64,000 nucleotides of DNA, from the NCBI GenBank assembly GCA_002049455.2, contig KV918967.1, positions 1 through 64,000 of the forward strand, written 5' to 3'. Below the pieces are notes generated by a model that was not told where the DNA came from, made no database searches, and saw only the letters and a program-made list of their open reading frames with translations. Positions within the stretch are counted from its first letter, which is position 1. The number at the start of each line of letters is the position of its first letter. Below, one piece after another: positions 54,710-64,000 of this stretch. This DNA comes from Porphyra umbilicalis. Its lineage: Eukaryota; Rhodophyta; Bangiophyceae; Bangiales; Bangiaceae. The position numbers and the translations under genes were made by a program.

Positions 54710-57301
54710 TTACTTTGCCGGCCACGTACATGATCGCGTAGTGATGCACCGCGCCATAGACTGCGACAACAGCCTCTTCCATCCCTCCTTCGCGGCTACA
54801 GCGCTTGACGAGGACTCCACACGGACGAGGTGGTTGCGGCGACTAACACGCCGTGATCCTTTTACGGAGCCCGCCACTTGTCCTCGTGCTAGTTTCAAGC
54901 CGAAGTACTTCTTGGCCATGCTTTGGTCAGGAATGTCAGTAACTCCTTTCAGCGACAGTACTTCGCGCATCCGTTCCAGTTCCATGCCAGTCAACGGGCC
55001 AGGAGAATGTCTCGATGGAAGCAGCCACACGCCAGGCTGGTCGATGCTTGCCATCTCATAGACCCCATCAGGCAATGCCTGTACGCCTTGCGCAGGCCTA
55101 CCGGTGGCCTCCGCCAACTCTTGTGGGGTGTGCGCGTCGGCAAAGTCCATGATGAGCTTGGAGTGGTACTTGTCAGTGATGGCGTTCACCAAAGACGCGT
55201 ATGGGTCGCTGTGCGTCCCGATGAAGTCGGGCAGCGTACCAATGATGCGCGCAATGGAGAACTGCCAGTAGGACCAGGCTGGCCCGACCGTCCGCACGTT
55301 CGTAGTTGTGTCCAGCAGAGAAGCCACTGGCAAGCGACACAATCCGAGCCGCTCTGGTTGCCCAGCGCAGAAATACTTGTAGAAATCGGCGCAGAAGTTT
55401 TTGATGCTCCGCTCGACTTTCTCTAAGTCGTCCTCGGTTAGGTCCGACGGTCGAAACAACAAACGCCCCGCTCTGCACAGATGCACAAACATCTTGAAGG
55501 GCTCTTCTGGAAGGTGGTGCGCCAGGACGACTTCTGTGACAATGAGGAGGAAGAGCAGCCGATCAGCACCCTTGTAGGACCCCCAGTGGACCGTGAGGTC
55601 TCGAAGGGATCGGGCTTGAGCGAGAGGGACTGTCGCCCGACCGGCAACAGTTTCGCACCCGATCATAGCCACTGTTGACTTGGGAAGTATGTAAGGCTCT
55701 GGAGAAGCTCCTAAGATGCCGTGCTCGCCCAATAACAGCTGCCAGAGAAGCGGGACGACGTTGCAAGACATCGGGTGCATCGTGTCGTAGGGAAGGGTGG
55801 CCTGGCCCAGGCTCCACAAGTACCCTAATTTTGGGTACCGCTGCTTGTTTTTTGGGCTTGCCGCGTGGAAATGGGAGTAGCGCTTCATACCTGACTTCGT
55901 GGCGAGCTCATTAACTGCCTTCTTGGAGCTCCCTGCGCGTCGGGCCGCTTCCACCTCCTCCGCGGTGCTGGTGAGGCTCTCGGCGGTCCGCTCACAGGCC
56001 ACAGGTCCCTGGACGCTGAACAGCCTCCTCTTTTTGTTGACAGGGTGGACTGGCGGGTAGCAGCATTGCTTCTTGAGCCGGACGCCGACAAAGTCTCTGA
56101 AGCGGTGTGGGTGGATGGAGCCACATCCCTTTGCATCGAGCAGCTTGTCTCCGCCTGGCATGCTCGATGTGAACTGAATTACGAACGCTTGAAGTACACT
56201 TGTGCCGTCCCGCCCGGCAACCTTGACACCGCTCATTCCTTGTGCTAGCGTACTCAGCTCCTCCGCGATTGGATGTAGGAAGGACTCCAGGTCCACTGGG
56301 TGACGCGGCCCAGGTGTTACGGCCAGAATAATCTGCGCAATGTTTTTGACGCGTTCACCTAGTCGGACGCTCAGCACCGTAACGACGATTGGCCAGCCTT
56401 GGAATCCCCGTTTGCGCCAGGCCTCAAAACCATCGACAGAGATGCTGAGCGCCACGCACGTATCCGAGTGGATTAGCCCAGCGGTAACCGCTTCGCGAAA
56501 CGTCATGCCGTCATACCAGTCTCGCACGCCATCCACATGCACCTTAGCGGCCTCAATGGCGCCAGACATCGCGGTGGTCATACTCCGCCCGAGCTTGGAA
56601 TCCGCTAGCATGGTCAGCAACCAGGAAGAAGGTGACCAATAAACGGCTGGTTTAACGGGGGTGCCGTCAGCTAAGCGTCGGGCAGCGCCACAGACGTTGC
56701 ATGCATGCAAGTCGGATCGACGAGCAACGAACGCTGCACAGCCATTCCGACAGCAGTTAACGCGGCGCTCGTGGAGGGCGACACTTGCCCGTACAAAGTC
56801 TCGCAGTGACTTCGCCGTGCGCGACGTCCCACGTCGTGACCGCTGCGAAAGGTACTCTCACGTAGCCTCGAGCGATAAGCGGTGTTTGTGGATTAGTATG
56901 TAGGCCACATAGTTGTCTACGCGCTCGCAGAAGACGGAGCGCGGGACGCAAACACCGTTCAGGCCAATCCCAGGTGAGGACGCCGCTGCGGTCGTCGGCT
57001 GGGCGTAAGCTGCCGCAGTCTCCGATCTGTCAGGCACCGCTGGGGTGTCGGCGGGCGCCGGCGCGGCTGCCGCCGCGCTGCCGCTCTCTGTCGGGTTGCC
57101 GCTGGCCCCAGCCCCAGCGCGCACCCCTGCATCACTGTGAGAGGGAGCAGCGCTTCTTGCCTCGCGTGGCCGCTTGCGTCCACGGCCACCCCAGACGCGA
57201 CCTTCCTTATGATGAAACCAGGGGCGCTCCGACACCTGGGATGTGCCGTCGGGCTCCCCCCTGCTGCGCCTTGGGCAGGCGCACTCTCGGGTTGTGGCCA
57301 T
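54710..57301 (-). pseudogene. TNP2-like transposase (CACTA/Plavaka-type DNA transposon), one in-frame stop
   Basis: 864 codons from the ATG at 57301 to the stop at 54710. All are in one frame except a single TGA at 56858-56860. The N-terminal part has MATTRECACPRRSRGEPDGT and a basic patch, as TNP2 proteins often start. After the TGA come a Cys cluster NCCRNGCAAFVARRSDLHAC followed by NVCG (zinc-like), ALSISVDGFEAW with WPIVVTVLSV, PGPRHPVDLESFLHPIAEEL, LPYDTMHPMSCNVVPLLWQL (cf. D-x-MH) and GPAWSYWQFSIARIIGTLPD. This motif order is that of TNP2 transposases of CACTA/EnSpm and fungal Plavaka elements. A single stop suggests recent decay. The codon use is less GC-biased than the host genes, as expected for a mobile element. 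Confidence 0.75.
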
Positions 57302-58979
57302 GGACGGTGGGGGGGCACCTGCGAGGCAGCGAAAGAGAGGGGCGCGAGGTCGGAAGGCCGGGTGACGGCGGGGGGGGGGGGGGGTGGAGTGTTGCGGCCA
57401 AAGACGAGGGAAGAGAGTGGCTGGGATGGAGCAAGCCGCAGCATCGCTTAAATGCGGTTCTTTGATCCGGTTCAAGGCAGCTCATTGGTCAGCTTTGCCG
57501 TGATCAAGGGGCTCTCGTGTGCCATCTGAGCTGTTCTAGAACGAGTGCAATGGTTCTGGAAGCCCCCCCTCGAGCGTACCAGAATGGCCGGTGCGAATTC
57601 GGCCTCGCGACCACAGTCGCATCGAGCAGGATCGGAGTGCCAGACACCTCAACAAAACCTCAAGGTTAAGGCTTCCTTGAGGTTCTGGTCCCGTAAGGCT
57701 TTCGCCTTCCGTCGCTCTCCCCGCCTGCTGCCATGCGGTGGCCGACAGCGCCAGGTCGCGCGCTTCGAGATGTTGCTGCATTGTGGCCAGAGCGCTTCAC
57801 CAGCTACTTGTAGCTCGCTTGTATTTACTCGTCGTCTAAACCCTGATGACCCCTGAATCGATTTGTCGCTTGAGAGTCCGACTCTGCAGTTTGAAAGACC
57901 ACAGTGAGGTTCTTTGTGGGCGGTATTGGCTGCCCCCACAAAAAAAGTGTCTGCAACGGTGCCAGCATAGCACGGTAGGGGGTCGCAGAGGTACCACCGC
58001 TCCATCTGCGGCCGTCACAGAGGATTTGGCGGTGGCCGGGAGCCCGCCGCGGCCGCGTCTTCGAGTGGGGGTACGGCCGCGGTCACCCGCCGGGGCCGCG
58101 TTTGTAGGTGGGGGTACAGTACGGCGACCAGCGCCATGAAGGCGGCGTCAGGGACTGGGTGGGTGGCCACGATCGCCCTTCTGTAGAGGCGAATGCGTGA
58201 GCCAGAACTCCCACCACCCACCACGGATGCGCTCCCGGCCTCTGGCGTGTTTTGACTGTGGCCATTACGAACACGACGCCGCGTGGTAGCGCTGAAGCGG
58301 CAAGTGCGACTCCCAGACCCCGTGAGAGTCCACCCAGGGCACTGGAAGCTCGCTGCGCCTTTGCATGCCGCAGAGGGCAACATTGAACGCATCCTGTGGC
58401 CAGGACAGACTCGCATCTCGACTGCGCTCAGCCGTCCACAGACAAGTCACTGATTCGGGCCTCTATGTACGGGTCCGCTAGCGACGAGAACTGTGCTGCG
58501 GAGGAGCTCACCTCAAGATTGCGTCGGCCCCAACTCGAAGCACTAAATGAATGACGCGCAGCACACATTATTCGGGCTTTGTGGTGCTGTCCTGACACGC
58601 CGATTGGGGCCGACTGAGACCACATTTTGGGCTAGACTGCTGTATTGCAGCTGAAGCGGGCGCTTGAATAGACTACGTGTCAACTTTTGAAACTTGATCG
58701 ACGACGATCGTAGCGACGATCGCACCCCAAGCCGTTGCTTGCCCACATACGCGTCAGCGTAGCCCACGATGACACCAGGTGAAGACACGCCGGAGACTGT
58801 CCGGATCCTGTCGGCATATATCTCTGACAGTAGCCCACTGTAGCCCCCCCTTGGGCGTGAGTCCACGCTTGTTTCAGCGGCGCGATCGAGACGCCACCCG
58901 GACCCAATCAGCGGCCGCAACGCGCAAGCCAGTTGGGAATAATTTGGGGGTTTCTTGTAGATGCCCGTATGCAAACGAA
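57302..58979. other. upstream flank of the transposase
   Basis: Contains a G run at 57370-57385, a 10-bp hairpin (AACCTCAAGG/CCTTGAGGTT, 57656-57684), and no supported gene. It may include the 5' end of the transposon. Confidence 0.35.
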
Positions 58980-59216
58980 TGGCGCGTCGCCAAAGAATGA
59001 TCGGATCTGAGAATCGCTCACAGTAAGTTACAGCAGTTCACTGCAGCTCACAGCACAGAATTTAAAATTGCTGTGATGGCCCTTGCCTCCCACAGAGCCA
59101 TCCGGGAGCCCGCAGCATGCAATTCTATTTCAAAGCACAGTCACAGCACGGTCACAGCATGCTGCAATTTGCTGTGGAACGTGCTCGGATCCGATCATTC
59201 TTTGGCGACGCGCCAT
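58980..59216. mobile_element. 237-bp MITE-like element
   Basis: The ends are 28-bp inverted repeats that share TGGCGCGTCGCCAAAGAATG and continue ATCGGATC. The interior is rich in CACAGCA/TGCTGTG words in both orientations, so nearly the whole element could fold. No clear target duplication is seen (flanks GAA and TAAA). Confidence 0.75.
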
Positions 59217-59547
59217 AAATAAATGCTGAAGAAGCGCGTGCGAGCTCTCCCGTTCTCTCAGCGAGGTATTTCCGAGATTTCTGCACGCTGCATTAGGACA
59301 CCCTTGTCGAGGCGCGTGTATCGCTGTCTTCCCAATTTTTCCGATGCCGTCGATTTCAAAAAGGTTGATCAACTGTGCGAAACTGCTCCTAAGCCATCCA
59401 TTCAGCCGGATAAAGTCGTTCAACCAATGAGCGGTTGACGGAGACGCTGTCTTGACTTCCACCACTTCGGCCAAAATTGGGAAGACAGCAAGACCAAGTC
59501 GAGCACGGGTGTGGAGGTGCTGCACGAGTACCGAGCTTTCACACTTC

Positions 59548-60175
59548 TGGTGCGTGTCCCAAAGATGAGACATGCGCGTTTTCTGAAGGACTGACACATC
59601 ACTGCACGGGGGCAGGTTGGGCGGGGTACGAGAAAAGTCTCGACTGGCCTCAATGGGAAAAGCCTTTCCTGACGCGTTTTTGGATGAAAACTCTTTTGTA
59701 CTCGCCTGTGGGCACTGTTCTGTGGACCTCTTATATAGCCCCGATCTTGGAGCCAGTCTTCTTCTGATCCTTGGGGTTACAGGTTTGCAACTCGAAAGCG
59801 CATGTGCTAACTGGATCTTCGATGAGGGGTGTCCCAAAGTATGTTTTCTTCACAGGGACCTACATGGGAGTCTCTTTTACGTTTTTATTGGTAAGGTGGT
59901 GCCCTTTTATTCGTGCAACAACTGTCAGCACATGCCTGCTGTAATATTCGTGCATTGGGTTGGGGCGCGTGATCGTCACCTGTCTAAGCTACAATAAACG
60001 ACAATTTCCCTCATGACACGTCAGGAGATACCGCCTCTACGAACACTGTCAGGGGCCGTTCTGGAAGCACAGTGGGACCAAGTGGGTCAATTTTACATTA
60101 CCGGACCGTTGCACAAGGCCGGTGGGCCGAGAAAAAAAGAAAAAACCGCGATGTCTCATTCTCAGGAGAGCACCA
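59548..60175 (+). mobile_element. 628-bp-family transposon, copy D, diverged
   Basis: Same length and landmarks as copies A-C but clearly more diverged. The right terminal repeat is altered (CTCAGGAGAGCACCA). TA remains only on the right (60176-60177). It is the oldest of the four copies. Confidence 0.8.
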
Positions 60176-62190
60176 TAGCTCCCCCTGTTTTGCGACTAGA
60201 CGATATTTTTCACCAGCCACCTAAGCGGCAACTTTCTCTCCGTAAACAGCGAAAGGGAATGGTCTCGCTATAGTGAACTCACTTCCCACCAAGTTCTTTG
60301 ACGATTGCCGAAGAACTGTGCATCCCGTGCGGAGAAAGCGGGTTACGACGGCCCCCCCCCCTGGGGTTTCTGGGCTGGCGGTACGGTTTCCGCGTCGCTC
60401 TGCCGACTCTTTGCCGGTTGCCCACTGCTGTTGCCGTGCTGTATCAGTCCGAGCTGAGCTGCTCCCGGCCCGATCTCGTCCTTCCCATTTTTGTCCAAAA
60501 ACTCCTCTGGTGAGGGGGGTGAGTACTGAGCATGGCTGAACACTAAGCATACCTTGGAACTGTGCTTTGGGCGTCGAGAGCCGTGGTGAGGGGGGGGCGG
60601 GTGAGGGAAGCGCAGGAAAGGAGTGAGCCGGGACTGCACCCTCGCTTGCGAGGCCACGTCCTATTTCTTCAATGGATACGAGAGAGAGGTGCTTACTTGC
60701 CCCCGCAGGGGCAGGAGGCCGCGAGAGGGTGTCGGCAGAAGCGCCTTCCGCAGCGGGTAACGCCGGTTGAGAGACTTCAGGCTGGGAACACTGCCTGCTC
60801 TCTTCTTAACCACCTCCCGGGAGTGGGCGCAACTTTCCTCTGTTCATGGGCTGCACGATGGTGTTCTTTCACTTATTTATTGCCCCACTCGGCGTAGATC
60901 TGGTACTTAGCACCGCACCCGTTTAGTGTGTCGAGTGGCACTGGTGAGAACTCGAGCGGACTTCGCAGAGCTCTTGCAATCACGCCCTAACCTCGTCGCC
61001 ACTACGCCACAATGAGTTTCTGGACGGGATGCGAGCAAACACTCCCAGCATGCGAGCACGAGCCCGTTTTCAACGAGCTTTTACGAGCAATTTGAGGCAG
61101 GTTCGGGCCAGTGGTTGATCCAGCAACGAGGTGCACTGCGCTGATTGATCAGTGCAGAAGGATCACAAACACAGCAAAACAGTTCGTATCGTCCTTGGGT
61201 CGTCGACTGAGGAATCTCTCCATGGGACCACAGCGCGACACGGAGCCTTCCACCACACGTTCGCAGCCACCCACTCCGCATGTGTGTCCTAGTTGTCAAC
61301 TTCATATCAGACTGATGCGTTTCCGTGGCTGATCACGAAGTCATGAAAGACTGTTGCACTAATCCAAGCCAAAAGAGATCCCTGGAATGGATTACGAAGA
61401 CGTAAACTGTCCAGGTCGGTGTCCTGGACGGGCCTGGATGCCTCTTGCCCACGACGATGCGGTCCACAAAAAGTGGACGCCAAGACGTGATCTCGGACCT
61501 GAGGTGCACGCGCGAGGCCGCGGCCGCCGCTCCAAAACTTACCCCGAGTTGCTCTGCAAAGTCGATCGATGACAAAATGTTCACGAACTTTGTGAGACGA
61601 CGAACGATGTCAAGCACAGAACAGAATGGCCGGCCAATCAAAATAAGCTATGCCACACGTAGCACTCGTGGTAGGTTGGAAGTCTCCGTGGAAAAAACGG
61701 ACTTATCTTACCGATTGGAGACAACTCAGAGTGACCGGTTCAAGCCTCCAATGACCTGACCCACCGCCACCGCGCCGCCTGAGAGCAAGACCACTGCAGT
61801 CGTCATCCGAGATTGGAGCGCCCGTGTCGATCTCTCCCGGCTCTTGCTGTGGTGCACCAACGTCCCCCTCTCCAACTGGGCGCCCCCCTACCATGCTGAG
61901 TCTTTGAGCTAGTCTTCCAACATGTATGTTGTGCGCTGTTTGTGATTAGTTCCTCACCTGTCTATCGTTCGTCTGTCTGTCATTGCGTGTCTTCCATCGA
62001 GTTCATTGCACCGGATGTTGCACTACCGTATAGGGCGCCCTCGTTCACTTCCATCTGTGGTAGCTTACATCTGAGTGACCGTCCATGCATGTTGTCTTCC
62101 TGCGTATCGTGTATGCCTTTTTCCCACTTTCTGATTGTATTTCTCTCCCCCCCCTCTTCCTTACGTCCATCCCCCGCTTCCTGTCCCCTA
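60176..62190. other. intergenic, no supported gene
   Basis: Balanced composition and short frames on both strands with no family resemblance. An imperfect series of CGAGC words lies near 61035-61095. Confidence 0.35.
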
Positions 62191-62316
62191 CAGCTGTTCT
62201 CCCAGACATCCCGCACTCCAATAGTTGCAAAAGAGTTTCAAATCGGCCTCTACGCAGAGGCCGATTTGGACCACTTCAGGAACAGTTGCAGTGCGGGATT
62301 TATCAGAGAACGGCTG
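62191..62316. mobile_element. foldback MITE, 126 bp, TA-flanked
   Basis: The two halves are inverted copies of each other over most of their length (CAGCTGTTCTC ... ATCCCGCACT / AGTGCGGGAT ... GAGAACGGCTG). The centre is a perfect 12-bp stem (AAATCGGCCTCT, loop ACGC, AGAGGCCGATTT). TA is present on both sides (62189-62190 and 62317-62318). Confidence 0.75.
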
Positions 62317-63369
62317 TATCTTGTACGTCCCCTTTTTTGCCCCGTCGTATCGTTGCTCTTCTTTCTTAGGCTTCTCCTCTCTCGATATCTCGAGCTCTCC
62401 AGTGATGTGGGTTAGGATGGTACGGCATCTTTCGCGGTCTTCGTGCCTTCTTCGCGGTACTACCTGCCGACTGGCTGCCCCATTTGCGGTGCTGCCGCAG
62501 TTGGTTAATGTTCAGCTATGATTGTTGCACCGTTTGGTTGTCCTCATGGCCGTAGTCCCAGCCGTAGTCCCTTTGGAAATAAAACAGAGCAGCATGAACG
62601 AGCAGCGTGCATAGGATGCCAGTTTCCTGTCATCGTCTAGAGACTAGCGTAATAAGAATCGACCCAGGTTAAGAGCACAACCAGCGATGTCGCCAGTTCA
62701 CACACGTACCCGATATGCGTGCCTCGTTGTCCACGTGGCAGATAAACGCACAACCTAGCAATGTCGGCGTTCGTTCCGGCTTCACAAACGGTGCGGGACC
62801 CACGGAACGTGTTAAAAACAAGAATGACAGTACAACCGGATAACTCAGGCGTGGTTCGCACTCTCGTTCGCATCGTACGAACCCTCCCCCAAAAGTGGCC
62901 TCTATTCTCCAGGGTTCGTACGATGCGAACGCTCGTGCGAGCCTAAATCGGCCAATTAGGCGACGCGTGGCACCTTACTTCATTTCAAAGCTCTTTCTAA
63001 TGTCGGAAAACGTTTTGCTGTCTGCCGACGGACAACGGCGAGCTCTACGTAGACGAGTCAAGCTGCCTCATCCAGGTGCCGCAGACACAGCTTGTCAGCC
63101 CCTCCAGACGGCCACACCCGCACGTTTCGGCGGCTGGGGTACCGTCGCGACCAACCCGACATCCCCACCTGTCCACAAATTGTTTGTTGTGTGAACGGCA
63201 TCTAAGAAGGAGGTTGCTGGCGGAAGGTGCTGGCATGGCACAGTGTGCCTGTGCGCTGCAACATGAGGCTGCACCGCTGTCCTGTGCATCACGCCGAGTG
63301 GCGTCATCGACCCGGGGTTTAGGTCTGCCGCCGTTCATGACACGATGCCTGTGCCGGGAGGGGTGCGGT
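62317..63369. other. intergenic apart from the foldback repeat
   Basis: No supported gene. The sequence becomes GC-richer towards 63300. Confidence 0.35.
62853..62943. repeat. foldback repeat with 33-bp arms
   Basis: Left arm 62853-62885 and right arm 62911-62943 are inverted copies with about four mismatches. The core is TTCGCATCGTACGAACCCT and its complement. The loop is 25 nt. Confidence 0.8.
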
Positions 63370-63620
63370 GGCCGGGACAGCGGCGGCGGCGGCGACGGCG
63401 CGGGGGCGGCGATGACGGCGCGGTGGCGGCGGCGATGGCGCGGGGGCAGCGGCGACGGCGCAGGGGCGACGGTGACGGAGCGGCGACGGCGGCGACGATG
63501 TTAAGGCGGCGGCGAAGACGTGCGGACGTTGGCGACGATTTGCGGGCGGCGGCAATGACGTGCGGGCGTCGGCGACGACGTCCCGGCGGCGAAGACGACG
63601 CCGGGGGGGCGACGAAGACG
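63370..63620. repeat. GGC/GAC-rich minisatellite
   Basis: Imperfect tandem words of the type GGCGGCGACGGCGCGGGGG, then diverged units with GGCGACGATTTGCGGGCGGC and GGCAATGACGTGCGGGCGTC. Long frames across it follow from the lack of stop codons in the unit. Confidence 0.6.
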
Positions 63621-64000
63621 CAGGGGGGGCGGCGCGGCGTTGGCTGCCGCTGCCGCCCCTACCGTCACTACCGTTTGCGCCATTATGGGCATCGCGATGG
63701 TACGCCACCACCCCGGCGGCAGCCTCGGCGGCGGGGCTTTGACAGGCAGCCTCTTTCCAGGAGGCCGTCGCCTGATATTCCGTCAATTCCTCTGCGCACG
63801 CGACGGAGGCGCGTGCCGGCCGGCCGCCGCTCCGCGTCAATAGTGAGTGACAGAGCGCGGACGGGGAAGGCCGCGATTATCACCCGCACGTCGCCGCGAT
63901 GCTGCGGCGGGCGCAGCGAGCGCGCGGGTGCGGGTCAGCCCTACGGGCCCAGAACCTCGATAAAAACTCGATAACGAGGTTTTTCTGTACCATTGGGACC

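Noticed and set aside
56858-56860. Selenocysteine reading of the TGA in the transposase
   Set aside because: No selenoprotein of this family is known and no SECIS-like element was recognised; simple inactivation is enough.
61942-62415. A 157-codon plus-strand frame with hydrophobic stretches
   Set aside because: It runs straight through a foldback MITE and shows no family resemblance.
1-64000. CRISPR arrays and tRNA genes
   Set aside because: No direct-repeat/spacer arrays are present. I found no convincing tRNA cloverleaf by eye, but a tRNA scan could still find one.

Overview
The window looks like nuclear DNA of a red alga of the Bangiales (Porphyra/Pyropia type). The protein genes are extremely GC-rich, mostly without introns, and full of Gly/Ala/Pro/Arg runs. 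Many start codons follow a pyrimidine-rich leader. Two genes encode plastid-type precursors. An 18S rRNA gene on the minus strand carries a group I intron at the classic S516 site, a known feature of Bangiales. The genus is an inference.

Layout. 1-2.5 kb: no gene. 2.48 kb: a small pogo-like MITE. 3.2-12.8 kb: a small plastid membrane protein (+), a base-exchange phosphatidylserine synthase (+), a large F-box-like protein (-), a nicotianamine synthase-like gene (+) and a second plastid membrane protein (-). 13.6-15.4 kb: a protein with two CAP_N-like domains (-). 16.2-18.8 kb: a TBC1D22-type Rab-GAP (-), divergent from a dynein light-intermediate-chain-like gene (+, 19.4-21.6 kb), which converges on a bZIP-like gene (-, 21.7-23.4 kb). 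23.4-28.5 kb: no convincing gene. 28.5-30.3 kb: a three-exon secreted LPMO-like protein (+). 30.6-33.5 kb: two small membrane-protein genes (-). 34-40 kb: minisatellites and non-autonomous DNA transposons. 41-42.7 kb: a secreted GMC oxidoreductase (+). 43-60 kb: repeats, including four copies of one 628-bp transposon, and a partial, diverged rDNA unit (18S-ITS1-5.8S, minus strand). 54.7-57.3 kb: a TNP2-like (CACTA/Plavaka-type) transposase with one in-frame stop. 60-64 kb: foldback elements and a GC-rich minisatellite.

The protein genes do not form one pathway. They are ordinary cell functions: lipid synthesis, metal chelation, membrane traffic, transcription, secreted redox enzymes and plastid membranes. 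A recurrent feature is that coding signal jumps frame at or near G or C runs in at least seven genes. This could be assembly error or true hypervariability. The most interesting points are the near-identical inverted transposon pair whose relative sits at the 5' end of the 5.8S gene, the tandem CAP_N protein, a bZIP-like basic region with the invariant Arg replaced by Asn, and a dynein-LIC-like protein in a lineage without flagella. All protein identifications come from reading the sequence by eye; no database search was run.
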